Assembly: GCA_937902125.1 (NCBI GenBank)
Contig: CALDIB010000092.1
Coordinates: forward strand, 1 to 34,587
Length of the DNA: 34,587 bases
From: an uncultured Treponema sp.
GTDB lineage: Bacteria; Spirochaetota; Spirochaetia; Treponematales; Treponemataceae
Direction of reading: 5' to 3'
Part shown: piece by piece, positions 1 through 7,262 of the stretch
Position numbering within the stretch: the stretch's first letter is position 1
Layout: each line of letters begins with the position of its first letter
The notes under the pieces: generated by a model
What the model was told of the DNA's origin: nothing
Databases searched by the model: none
What the model saw: the letters and a program-made list of their open reading frames with translations, nothing else
Program-made: the position numbers and the translations under genes

Positions 1-101
1 CTGAAAATGCGATGTTTTAACTCTTGTTATTTTCAAGAGTTAAAACTCGTCGGGTATCTCTAAAAAATCGCTGAAGGCGAGTTTTTAGAGATACCCTTAA
101 A
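1..101 (-). repeat. MITE-like repeat, partial copy at window edge
   Basis: This segment matches 21760-21859 in the opposite orientation, differing by one missing base in about 101. It contains two inverted repeats. One has 15-bp arms (GGGTATCTCTAAAAA) at about 51-95 and the other has 13-bp arms (GTTTTAACTCTTG) at about 14-46. The inner end, read on the minus strand, is TTAAGGGTATCTCTAAAAA, the same as the left terminal inverted repeat of the complete copy. The element is cut by the window start, so its other end is not visible. It lies just downstream of the purC stop codon. Confidence 0.85.
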
Positions 102-169
102 CTTTTGTCAAAAATCGCCTAAAAGCCGCGGGCTTCGGGGCATGTCCACAAAACCTTTTGACCTTGAGC

Positions 170-1012
170 TTACTTTGCCAGCCGCTTTTGGCATTCCGCG
201 TACAAGTCCGCCGTCTTTTGAACGATGTCGGCGGGAATGGTCTTGATGTTGGGATCGCCGGCCAAATTGTTGGCCTTGAGCCAGTCGCGGACAAACTGCT
301 TGTCGTAGCTTGCCGGGCTTGTTCCCGCCTTGTAGCTGTCCTTGTTCCAAAAGCGGCTTGAGTCGGGAGTCAAAACCTCGTCGGCCAATACCAGGCTTCC
401 GTCTTCGTCAAGGCCAAACTCAAACTTTGTGTCGGCGATGATGATTCCCCGCTGGCATGCGTAGTCGTAGCATTTTTTGTAAATGGCAAGGGCGGCCTTT
501 TCTATCTTTGTTCCCAATTCCTCGCCCAAGTCTTTTTTCATGTAGTCAAGGGTGACATTTATGTCGTGGCCTTCCTTGGCCTTTGTGCTGGGAGTGCAAA
601 TGGGTTCGGCCAACTTTTCGGCCTCCTGGTATTCCTTGTCAAAGGAGTGGCCCAGAAAAGGCTCGCCCTTTTTGTAGGCTTCATACATTGAGCCGAACAT
701 ATAGCCGCGGACAATCACTTCGTAGGGAATCATCTTAAGCTTTTTAACCAGCATGGTTCTGCCTTCAAATTCCGCTTTTTGGAATTCTTGGGGCATGTCC
801 TTCACGTCGCTGGAAATCAAGTGGTTTTTGCAAATGTCCTTTGTAAGGTCAAACCAAAGCTCGCTCACGGCGTTAAGGACTTTTCCTTTTCCGGGAATTT
901 CAACCGGCAAAATCACGTCAAAGGCTGAGATTCTGTCTGTGGTCAGGATTACCATGCGGCCGTCTTCAAGGTCGTAGACTTCGCGGACTTTTCCGCTGAT
1001 GATTTTTTTCAT
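170..1012 (-). CDS. purC: Phosphoribosylaminoimidazole-succinocarboxamide synthase (SAICAR synthetase)
   Basis: This enzyme catalyses the ATP-dependent joining of CAIR and aspartate to SAICAR in cytoplasmic de novo purine synthesis. The 280-aa product has the usual full length for PurC. It shows the N-terminal KISGKVREVYDL nucleotide-binding start, the TTDRISAFDVILP motif, the central EVIVRGYMFGSMY block and the ADTKFEFGLDEDG and DSSRFW motifs near the C terminus. An AGGAG sequence lies about 10 nt upstream of the ATG. It is the last gene of a minus-strand run with the PEGA-like gene (gap about 50 bp). No other purine genes are in the window, so it is not in a pur operon here. Identification is secure. 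Confidence 0.97.
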   Translation of the reverse strand: MKKIISGKVREVYDLEDGRMVILTTDRISAFDVILPVEIPGKGKVLNAVSELWFDLTKDICKNHLISSDVKDMPQEFQKAEFEGRTMLVKKLKMIPYEVIVRGYMFGSMYEAYKKGEPFLGHSFDKEYQEAEKLAEPICTPSTKAKEGHDINVTLDYMKKDLGEELGTKIEKAALAIYKKCYDYACQRGIIIADTKFEFGLDEDGSLVLADEVLTPDSSRFWNKDSYKAGTSPASYDKQFVRDWLKANNLAGDPNIKTIPADIVQKTADLYAECQKRLAK

Positions 1013-1063
1013 GTTCGCGTCTCCTATATAATTTCGGCTGTTCGCCCGCGCCTGTCGGCGACA

Positions 1064-2041
1064 TTATTCTTCCTTTACGCTCGCGTCCACATTGACGCTT
1101 ATGTTGTAGCTCTTTCCGTTTTGAATCGTGACTTTTTTTGTAACCTCGTAGCCGCCCAAGTTGAACTTAAAAATATGCTCTCCGGCTTCAAGGCTAAGGG
1201 GCGCTCCCGCGTCAACTTCGTTTCCGTCCGCAAAAACTTTTGTTCCCTCCGGCGCGCTCACCCTGACGCTTGGCTCCACGCTTTGCAAGTCCAGTTTCAA
1301 GTCTGTGACTTCGCCTTGGGCCACCATCACAGACCTTGTTTCGTTTCTGAATTTTTCCGAAACAATGGAAACGGCCCTTTTTCCAGGCTTGAGAAGAATC
1401 AAGCCCTTGTCGTTGGCTTGAACGGCCTTGTCGTCCACAATTACGCTGTATTCGCCGGAGTCCGCCGGGGCGGAAATTTTTAGAGCGCCGTAATCCGACA
1501 AAACCGCCTTGGCGCTCACTTCAAATTCCGCTTCCATCACGCTCTTGGGCACGCCCTTCATGGCCAGCTGGTTTCTTATGAAAACAAAGCCCCGGCTTGC
1601 GTCCGCGGCCAAGGTTTTGTCGGCGTAAGGACTTTGCTTTATCGTGTTTCCCCTTGTGATTGGGATTACGATTGACCACGCCAGCTGTCCTGGATACAAG
1701 CCGGAATAAATTTCCACGCCGGAATAGTCTATGTTTTTTTCGCTGGGAACCGGCGAAATGTTGTTGTAAAGGGAGTAAATTATGGTGTTCCTGTAGGCGG
1801 CTATGGACTGAGGAATTTTTACCGTCAGCTCAACTCCTTGAATGAATGTCAAGTCTTCGGGAAGAAAGGCCGCGACGCAATCGTTGATTCCGCATTTTTG
1901 GCTTTCGGAACTGCCTTGGCGGGGAACTTGAATGCGAACCGTTTTGCGGATTCTAAAAACTTCCGCTTGCGGCAAAACGCACGCGGCCGCAAAAATCAGA
2001 GAAGCTAAGAATGCCTTTTTTGCGTTCAAAAACATTTTCAT
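1064..2041 (-). CDS. Secreted PEGA-like domain protein
   Basis: This is a predicted exported protein of 325 aa and unknown role. The N terminus (MKMFLNAKKAFLASLIFAA) is a signal peptide with a basic start and hydrophobic core. The C-terminal 70 residues, around VFADGNEVDAGAPLSLEAGEH, resemble the PEGA fold, a small beta domain common in surface proteins. A second similar unit (VIVDDKAVQANDKGLILLKPG) precedes it. The middle region is not recognised. The annotated ATG is at 2041, but the ATG two codons in, at 2035, has a better-spaced AGGA and may be the real start. It follows the M23 peptidase gene by 24 bp, so the two are probably co-transcribed and act in the envelope. Confidence 0.6.
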   Translation of the reverse strand: MKMFLNAKKAFLASLIFAAACVLPQAEVFRIRKTVRIQVPRQGSSESQKCGINDCVAAFLPEDLTFIQGVELTVKIPQSIAAYRNTIIYSLYNNISPVPSEKNIDYSGVEIYSGLYPGQLAWSIVIPITRGNTIKQSPYADKTLAADASRGFVFIRNQLAMKGVPKSVMEAEFEVSAKAVLSDYGALKISAPADSGEYSVIVDDKAVQANDKGLILLKPGKRAVSIVSEKFRNETRSVMVAQGEVTDLKLDLQSVEPSVRVSAPEGTKVFADGNEVDAGAPLSLEAGEHIFKFNLGGYEVTKKVTIQNGKSYNISVNVDASVKEE

Positions 2042-2065
2042 CCTTTGCCGCCAAAAAACGGCGGC

Positions 2066-3004
2066 CTAAAAATTTCCGTAGGCCGCGGGATCGACGCTTT
2101 TTCCGTTCAGCCAAATTTCAAAATGCAAGTGGGGGCCGGTCACTTGTCCCGTGCTTCCGCTTTTTGCTATCAAGTCTCCCGCGCGGACAATCTTTCCTTC
2201 TTGCGCGTCCTCTTGAATCGAAGAAAGGTGCGCGTAAAAACTTGACATTCCACGCCCATGGTCTATTTGAATCCACTTGCCGTAAACTTGGTTTTCGCCC
2301 CGCGCCAAGACCCTTCCGCTCTTGCAAGCGAAAACGCTTGAGCCTTCGGGAACAGCCATGTCAACGCCCCGGTGGAATTGCGTCTTTCCTCCGCCAAAGG
2401 GATTCTCCCTCTGTCCGTAGCGGCTTGATATCCTATAGTTTTTTACCGGCAATTGCATCGACGCGTCTAAAAAAAAAGCGCGCTCGGTTGTGGTGAACTT
2501 TTCGCCGGGAAAAAAAACGTAGTCTATTCCATCGATAGTATAGCGCAAAGCCTTGTTCTCTTCCAATAGGGCAAGACGGTTTTTTTGCAATAAAAATTCA
2601 AGGGAACTGGCGCCTTTTTTTTGCTCAAGGGGAACAAAGATTCCGTCGGCGCTGGGAAGCAAAAGGCGTCTTCCGTCCAGACTTTCGCCCGCGTCTTGAA
2701 TTTCGTTGACGACGCAAAAACTGTCGTAGCGTATGCAAAAGCGGCTTGCCAAATTAAGCAGGTCGTCGTTTTTTTTTGCCGTGTATGCGTAAAAGCTTGG
2801 AAAAAAATCCTTTCCGCTTGAAAAAAGCCTTTTGTTTTGCTCAACCTCGTCGTCAAACTGCTTGAGCATGAAGTCCTTTTCGCGGCCGCTTAATGAGTTG
2901 ATTTCCGGGATTTTTGAGCTGTCGATTTGAATCGGCCGGCTTTGGCAAAAAAGATTCGAGGCCAGCAAAAGCGCCGCCGCAAACAATAGGCTAGCCTTTT
3001 GCAT
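2066..3004 (-). CDS. M23-family peptidoglycan endopeptidase with LysM-like region
   Basis: This is a predicted periplasmic or lipid-anchored zinc metallopeptidase acting on peptidoglycan cross-bridges. It has 312 aa from the ATG at 3004, chosen because a hydrophobic signal ending in SNLFC (possible lipobox) starts there; the upstream in-frame extension is charged and overlaps the preceding gene. Residues about 65-115 (YTAKKNDDLLNLASRF to RRLLLP) look like a LysM-type binding domain. The C-terminal domain carries the M23 (LytM) zinc ligands HRGVD and GPHLHFE. Both ligand motifs are intact, so it is probably active. The start overlaps the end of the upstream membrane-protein gene by 14 bp, which implies coupled translation. 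Confidence 0.88.
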   Translation of the reverse strand: MQKASLLFAAALLLASNLFCQSRPIQIDSSKIPEINSLSGREKDFMLKQFDDEVEQNKRLFSSGKDFFPSFYAYTAKKNDDLLNLASRFCIRYDSFCVVNEIQDAGESLDGRRLLLPSADGIFVPLEQKKGASSLEFLLQKNRLALLEENKALRYTIDGIDYVFFPGEKFTTTERAFFLDASMQLPVKNYRISSRYGQRENPFGGGKTQFHRGVDMAVPEGSSVFACKSGRVLARGENQVYGKWIQIDHGRGMSSFYAHLSSIQEDAQEGKIVRAGDLIAKSGSTGQVTGPHLHFEIWLNGKSVDPAAYGNF

Positions 3005-3371
3005 GAATTTTCTTTTCCAAGGCCAAGACAAGGCAAAAAGCCGCCGCGGCCAAAAGCGCCAAAATCAAGGCGATGATTCTTGAGCCCTTGGACAAGAAAA
3101 AAAGGCAGAAAAAAACTCCGGCCGCGGCTATGGAGATTTTCGCGGCGCCAAGCAGGAGTTTTTTTATTCCTCTTTTTTTTGTCCACAAGATTGTTTTGAA
3201 CAAGACGAGCGCCGCGGCCAAGGCCAGCGTCAGCGCTGAATAAAGGCGGGGTTTCTTTGTGGCAAAGAGCCAAAGGGGCGCGATTACGGCGACGACCGCG
3301 ATCGCGCTGGCCAAGATAAAACCCGAGAAGGTCAAGATTGAGCTGAGCTTGGATTTTATCTTAAGCTTCAT
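2991..3371 (-). CDS. Small hydrophobic membrane protein, unknown
   Basis: The product is 126 aa with four predicted membrane helices: about residues 13-37, 43-60, 72-94 and 99-116. Basic residues lie in the connecting segments (TKKRGIKK, KKIHAKG). I do not recognise the family. The ATG follows the ferredoxin stop codon with no gap, and the 3' end overlaps the M23 peptidase start, so it is an internal operon gene. Position suggests an envelope role alongside the peptidase, but that is only inference. Confidence 0.7.
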   Translation of the reverse strand: MKLKIKSKLSSILTFSGFILASAIAVVAVIAPLWLFATKKPRLYSALTLALAAALVLFKTILWTKKRGIKKLLLGAAKISIAAAGVFFCLFFLSKGSRIIALILALLAAAAFCLVLALEKKIHAKG

Positions 3372-3542
3372 TTACTCTTCCGAAATCGCGTCGGCGGGGC
3401 AAACGCCGGCGCAAGTTCCGCAACTGATGCAAGTGGCGGCGTCAATCGCGCGCTTTGAGTCTTTTTCGGAAATCGCCGAAACGGGGCATTCCGGTTCGCA
3501 AGAACCGCAATTCACGCAAGCGTCAGAAATTTTGTAAGCCAT
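3372..3542 (-). CDS. 2[4Fe-4S] ferredoxin
   Basis: This is a 56-aa bacterial-type electron carrier. Two cluster-binding motifs are complete: C9-x2-C12-x2-C15-x3-C19-P and C38-x2-C41-x2-C44-x3-C48-P. The length matches clostridial-type ferredoxins. A strong AGGAGG lies 7 nt upstream of the ATG, which fixes the start. Such ferredoxins serve pyruvate:ferredoxin oxidoreductase and other low-potential reactions in fermentative anaerobes, which fits the pta gene elsewhere in this window. It is the first gene of the minus-strand run that continues to purC. I saw no convincing promoter upstream. Confidence 0.95.
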   Translation of the reverse strand: MAYKISDACVNCGSCEPECPVSAISEKDSKRAIDAATCISCGTCAGVCPADAISEE

Positions 3543-3630
3543 AGTGTTCCTCCTAGTGAAACAATGATAAAGTTCTTTCCTAATTGAAGATAATAGCGCT
3601 TGATTTGCAAAAAATCAAGGCTTTAAAACA

Positions 3631-3660
3631 AAAAAAAGAACCCGCCAAGGCGAGTTCTTT
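3631..3660 (-). terminator. Rho-independent terminator of tRNA-Phe
   Basis: Read on the minus strand, AAAGAACTCGCC and GGCGGGTTCTTT form a 12-bp stem with one G-T pair and a 2-nt gap (the effective loop is larger), followed by a run of T. It directly abuts the tRNA 3' end. Confidence 0.88.
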
Positions 3661-3733
3661 TGCCACCGGTCAGAATCGAACTGACGACATACGGATTTTC
3701 AGTCCGGCGCTCTACCAACTGAGCTACAGCGGC
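3661..3733 (-). tRNA. tRNA-Phe (anticodon GAA)
   Basis: The gene is a complete 73-nt cloverleaf on the minus strand. The acceptor stem is GCCGCTG/CGGTGGC with one G-T pair, the D arm contains AGCTCAGTTGGTAGAGC, the anticodon stem-loop is CCGGA-CTGAAAA-TCCGT, and the T loop is TTCGATT. The discriminator is A and CCA is not encoded, so it must be added after transcription. The gene has its own promoter and terminator. Confidence 0.97.
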
Positions 3734-3744
3734 GTAATATCGTT

Positions 3745-3773
3745 ATATTAACAGTTTTAAAAAAAACTGTCAA
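3745..3773 (-). promoter_or_regulatory. Promoter of tRNA-Phe
   Basis: On the minus strand, a consensus -35 TTGACA (3768-3773) is followed after 17 bp by TAATAT (3745-3750). The predicted start lies about 5 nt upstream of the mature tRNA 5' end. Confidence 0.8.
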
Positions 3774-3802
3774 TAGCCAAGCGCTTTTTTTTTCTCTTCT
3801 CC

Positions 3803-3831
3803 TTGAATTTTGCCTTGCGGCGCGCTAGAAT
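3803..3831 (+). promoter_or_regulatory. Leaderless-type promoter of the outer-membrane protein gene
   Basis: TTGAAT (3803-3808) and TAGAAT (3826-3831) are 17 bp apart. Seven bases separate the -10 from the ATG at 3839, so transcription should start at the start codon. No Shine-Dalgarno sequence fits in that space. Confidence 0.72.
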
Positions 3832-3838
3832 CGCCCCT

Positions 3839-4732
3839 ATGAAGAAGATTCTTGCAGTTTTTTGCGCCTTGGCGCTTTCAGCCTGTTTTTTTGGTGAGTC
3901 CTTTTCGGACGTGAACAATTGCCTTGACGATTTTGCGGCCGGACTGAACAAAAGCCTGCCCAACGCCGCCAGCCAGCAAAATGTGTATGCTTCGGCTTGG
4001 ATTGGAAAGCTTGTTCCGTCGGCTCCGGCCCATTTTGCCCTTGGACTTGAAGGCGGCGTGGTCAAGCTGGACACAAAGCCTTTGAGCCGCTTGGCAGGAG
4101 TCTTTGGCGTTGGAAAGCTTCCGGACTCTTTCATTTATCCTACAATCACAGCCAACGCAAGAATCGGAGGCCTTTTTTTGCCTTTTGACTTGGGCTTTTC
4201 TTGCATGTATATGGACTTTTCAAACCTTAAGTCTGTTTGCGACGGCTTTGGAATCCAATTTTTCAACATTGGAGGAGACATGCGCTGGGCAATCCTTAAG
4301 GGGGAGGGCGCGGCGCCCCAGGTTTCCGTAGGCGCGGGTTATTATTACATCGGAGGAAAAGTTTCCCTTGACAAGGACGGCCTCTCCGCCGGAATAGACT
4401 ATTCCACCCACACGCTTTTTGGGCAGGTTCAAGTTTCAAAGACGCTTTTGTTCTTTACCCCTTACATCGGCTTTAGGGGAATTTTTTCAAAAAGCGCCGC
4501 GGACTGGAAATGGTCGATTACAAGCGAGCGAAAGGCGGCGGCCGCCTCTTATGTCGGAGCGGAGACCAGCGGCAAGGGTTCCGCCAAAAACGATTGGACC
4601 GGCAATTTCATTCCTCAGATTTACGGAGGCTTTGGCTTTAATTTTGGCTTCTTTGCCCTCAACTTGGCAGGCTCCTTTGATTTTGCCCATTCCATTTGGG
4701 GCGCGGACATGAGCCTAAGGTTCCAAATATAG
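3839..4732 (+). CDS. Putative outer-membrane beta-barrel protein
   Basis: This 297-aa predicted surface protein has no assigned function. It begins with a signal peptide, MKKILAVFCALALSAC, whose end could also be read as a lipobox. The rest consists of alternating hydrophobic/aromatic strands, for example VSVGAGYYYIGGKVSL, TLLFFTPYIGFRGIF and FGFNFGFFALNLAGSF. It ends in MSLRFQI, a terminal beta-strand pattern typical of barrel proteins recognised by BamA. An in-frame ATG at 3803 was rejected because it lies on the -35 box. The start at 3839 is supported by the signal peptide and by the promoter. The gene is probably monocistronic, since the next gene has its own promoter. Confidence 0.65.
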   Translation: MKKILAVFCALALSACFFGESFSDVNNCLDDFAAGLNKSLPNAASQQNVYASAWIGKLVPSAPAHFALGLEGGVVKLDTKPLSRLAGVFGVGKLPDSFIYPTITANARIGGLFLPFDLGFSCMYMDFSNLKSVCDGFGIQFFNIGGDMRWAILKGEGAAPQVSVGAGYYYIGGKVSLDKDGLSAGIDYSTHTLFGQVQVSKTLLFFTPYIGFRGIFSKSAADWKWSITSERKAAAASYVGAETSGKGSAKNDWTGNFIPQIYGGFGFNFGFFALNLAGSFDFAHSIWGADMSLRFQI

Positions 4733-4740
4733 CGGCGTTA

Positions 4741-4769
4741 TTGCAAGGCGCTTGAATTTGCGGTATAAT
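4741..4769 (+). promoter_or_regulatory. Leaderless-type promoter of the ankyrin-murG operon
   Basis: TTGCAA (4741-4746) and a consensus TATAAT (4764-4769) are 17 bp apart. The ATG begins 7 bases after the end of the -10. There is no Shine-Dalgarno sequence. Confidence 0.78.
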
Positions 4770-4775
4770 AAGAGA

Positions 4776-5672
4776 ATGAATTGGTTGATTTTTTACACAG
4801 AAAAACAGGCGTCGCAAAAAGACGAATTGCTGGCTTTTTTTAAAAAGAATAAAGCCAAGGCAAAAGGCTTTTTGGTTGAAAAAGACCAAAACCTTGAGCC
4901 CAGCGGCCTTTCCGCTACATTTAAGGGAATAAGCCATTGCGTCTTTCTTGACTCCTCCTCTCCGGCAAAGAACGCCTCCCTTGCGTGGGGATACGCGCTG
5001 GGCTTGGGCCTTTGCGTTTACGCGGCAAAAAGCGATTGGAGCGGAGCGGTAAAAAAGCTTGGCTCTGTCAAAGACTTTGACGGCTATGACAAGCTTTTAA
5101 AATTTTTGGAAAAAAACTTTTCGTCAATCGCAAGGGAGGACTTGCGCAAAAGCGCTTGGGCAAAACTTTTTAAAACCGGAAATCCTTTTACCGGCGACGC
5201 CCTTTCGGTTCATGTAAAAAAAGACAACCGTGACATCGTTCAAACCTACTTGGACGCCGGCATGAGCCTCAACGAAAGGACTAGCGACGGCACCCCAATG
5301 CTCAATGTGGCCATCCGCGCCGAAAAAGTGGACGAAGTTAAATGGATGCTTGAGCATGACGTTGACTTGAACGCCGTTTCAAAGGACCGGGGCTATTCCG
5401 CCCTTATGGATTGCGTTTGGAAAAAGAATTTGGATTTGGCAAAAATCTTGGTTTCAAAAGGCGTCAACTTGGACTTTCTTTCAAGCGACAACCAGTCGGC
5501 TTTGGTTTTGGCCGTTGGAGAAGGCAATGTTGAAATGGTGCGGCTTTTGTCCGACGCGGGAGCAAATCCCGACAAGGCCGACGCTTTGGGAATGTCCGCT
5601 TGGACTTACGCCAAGCTTTTTAAGCGCCAAGACTTGCTTGACATAATGGAAAAGCGCCATCATGGACAATAA
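4776..5672 (+). CDS. Ankyrin-repeat protein with TIR-like N-terminal domain
   Basis: This is a 298-aa cytoplasmic protein without signal peptide or membrane segment. Residues 1-115 look like a Rossmann-type domain of the TIR or nucleotide-hydrolase kind (LIFYTEKQ at strand 1, then SHCVFLDSSSPAKNASLAWGYALGLGLCVYA). I see no certain catalytic glutamate, so activity is unproven. Residues about 145-290 hold four ankyrin repeats (TPMLNVAIRAEKVDEVKWMLEH, YSALMDCVWKKNLDLAKILVSKG, QSALVLAVGEGNVEMVRLLSDAG and a final SAWTYAKLF repeat). The ATG at 4776 was chosen over an in-frame one at 4752 because the upstream codons overlap the promoter. Its 3' end overlaps murG by 11 bp, so it leads that operon. 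Confidence 0.75.
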   Translation: MNWLIFYTEKQASQKDELLAFFKKNKAKAKGFLVEKDQNLEPSGLSATFKGISHCVFLDSSSPAKNASLAWGYALGLGLCVYAAKSDWSGAVKKLGSVKDFDGYDKLLKFLEKNFSSIAREDLRKSAWAKLFKTGNPFTGDALSVHVKKDNRDIVQTYLDAGMSLNERTSDGTPMLNVAIRAEKVDEVKWMLEHDVDLNAVSKDRGYSALMDCVWKKNLDLAKILVSKGVNLDFLSSDNQSALVLAVGEGNVEMVRLLSDAGANPDKADALGMSAWTYAKLFKRQDLLDIMEKRHHGQ

Positions 5673-6819
5673 GACGCTTGTGGTCGCCTTTGCTGGCGGC
5701 GGAACCGGCGGACACATTTATCCTGGGCTTGCCGTGGCCGACGCTTTCAGGCAAAAAAATTCTCAACGGGAAGTAAAGATTGTTTGGATTGGCTCCCTTT
5801 CCAAAATGGACAGGGACATCGTTGAAAATTCCGTTGACAAGGCGGGCCGCAAGTCCGCTGACAAATTTTACGGAATCCCAAGCGGTAAAATGCGCCGCTA
5901 CTTTTCGTTGAAAAATTTTATTGACGTATTTAAAATCTTTTTTGGATTTGTCAGCTCTTTTTTCATCTTGCTAAAATGCAAGCCCGCCTTTTTGTTTTCA
6001 AAAGGCGGTTTTGTTTCTGTTCCTCCATGTCTTGCGGCGCGCCTTTTGAGGATAAAGGTTTACACCCATGAATGCGATTTTACTCCGGGATTGGCCACAA
6101 GAATAAATTCAAAATTTGCCTACAAGGTTTTGCTTAGTTATGAGGAGACCCGCAGTTTTTTTTCTTTGGGCTCGTCAAAAAAATTTTTGGTCACAGGAAA
6201 TCCTGTTAGGCCTGTCTTTTACGAGGCGGACGCGGACGCTGGCCTTAAGTTTTTGGAAATCGACGCGGCTCAAAAAAAATCAAAGCCGCTTTTGCTTGTT
6301 ACAGGAGGCTCTTTGGGCGCCGCTCAGATAAACGATCTTGTTTGGAAAAACCTTTCTTGGCTTTGCCAGCGCTTTATAGTGGTTCACCAAACAGGACAAA
6401 AAAACGCGGCGCTTTTGCCTGACGGCTTGAGCTTGGAGCAAAAGGCCAATTACCATCCTTACGCCTTTATTTACAAGGAAATGCCTAACGTCATCGCGGC
6501 CGCGGACATCGTTCTTTCCCGCGCTGGAGCGAATTCAATTTGGGAATGCGCCGCGCTGGAAAAACCTATGGTTCTTGTTCCTCTTGAAGGGGCGGGAACA
6601 AGAGGCGACCAAGTTGACAACGCCGAATATTTTGAGCGCCAAGGCGCCGCCCTTGTCTTGACAAAAAACACTATGACCGAAAAATCCTTACAGTCAGCAT
6701 TGTCGTCCATGTTGAGCAAGGAGCAAAGAAAAAAATACAGCCTTGCCTGCAAAAAACTTTGCGGCCCTGAAAAACCCGCCGAAAAAATCGCCGAAATTTT
6801 GATGGAGGAAATAAAATGA
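5662..6819 (+). CDS. murG: UDP-GlcNAc:lipid I GlcNAc transferase
   Basis: MurG converts lipid I to lipid II at the inner face of the cytoplasmic membrane, the last intracellular step of peptidoglycan synthesis. The 385-aa product has the family's N-terminal loop GGGTGGHIYPGLAVA, a second glycine loop TGGSLGAAQIND, the HQTG motif, the acceptor-domain HECDFTPGLATRIN segment and the donor-binding region SRAGANSIWECAAL followed by GDQVDNAEYF. Length and motif order are those of a full GT-B enzyme. It starts inside the end of the ankyrin gene and its stop overlaps cvpA as ATGA. No dedicated promoter is visible, so expression should depend on the leaderless promoter at 4741-4769. Confidence 0.96.
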   Translation: MDNKTLVVAFAGGGTGGHIYPGLAVADAFRQKNSQREVKIVWIGSLSKMDRDIVENSVDKAGRKSADKFYGIPSGKMRRYFSLKNFIDVFKIFFGFVSSFFILLKCKPAFLFSKGGFVSVPPCLAARLLRIKVYTHECDFTPGLATRINSKFAYKVLLSYEETRSFFSLGSSKKFLVTGNPVRPVFYEADADAGLKFLEIDAAQKKSKPLLLVTGGSLGAAQINDLVWKNLSWLCQRFIVVHQTGQKNAALLPDGLSLEQKANYHPYAFIYKEMPNVIAAADIVLSRAGANSIWECAALEKPMVLVPLEGAGTRGDQVDNAEYFERQGAALVLTKNTMTEKSLQSALSSMLSKEQRKKYSLACKKLCGPEKPAEKIAEILMEEIK

Positions 6820-7262
6820 ACGTCTTGGATTATATTTTAATCGCCATTTTATTAATCTTTGTCATTCGCGGTTTTGTTCGCGGCTTGATCAACGAAATTT
6901 TTGGAATCGGTTCTTTGATAATTCCGCTTTTTTTGTCGGTTCTTCTTTTTGAAAAGATGGGGCGGGTTTATTCTTCTTCCATGAATGTAGTCGCTGCCAA
7001 CATCTTGGGCTTCTTGACGGTTTTTATTTGTTCTTTTGTCGCTGTCAAGATGATTCAGCTTTTTTTCAAGACGATTTTTTCACTTCCGATTTTAAATAGC
7101 TTGGACAAAATCTTGGGCCTTCTTATGGGCTTCGCCGAAGGCGGCGCCTTGGTGTTTTTGATTATAGTGGCTTTGGCTGAGATTAACGGAACTGTCAACA
7201 CCGACGCTTTGCGTGAAGAGAGTTTTATTTCTAAATTTGTGGAAGAGGTGGGAAGTGTTTGA
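6816..7262 (+). CDS. CvpA-family membrane protein
   Basis: The product is 148 aa with four hydrophobic segments (about residues 4-20, 28-46, 63-88 and 100-125). The start NVLDYILIAILLIFVIRGFVRG and the GLINEIFGIG stretch are characteristic of the CvpA/colicin V production family, whose biochemical role is not settled. A GAGGAAAT Shine-Dalgarno lies 5 nt before the ATG. The gene overlaps murG by 4 bp (ATGA) and its end overlaps the holB start, so it is embedded in the operon. T. pallidum has a similar gene in the same relative place, as far as I recall. Confidence 0.85.
   Translation: MNVLDYILIAILLIFVIRGFVRGLINEIFGIGSLIIPLFLSVLLFEKMGRVYSSSMNVVAANILGFLTVFICSFVAVKMIQLFFKTIFSLPILNSLDKILGLLMGFAEGGALVFLIIVALAEINGTVNTDALREESFISKFVEEVGSV

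Noticed and set aside
2011..2496. 161-aa plus-strand open frame opposite the M23 peptidase
   Set aside because: It is antisense to well-conserved peptidase motifs and has no family features, so it is a shadow frame.
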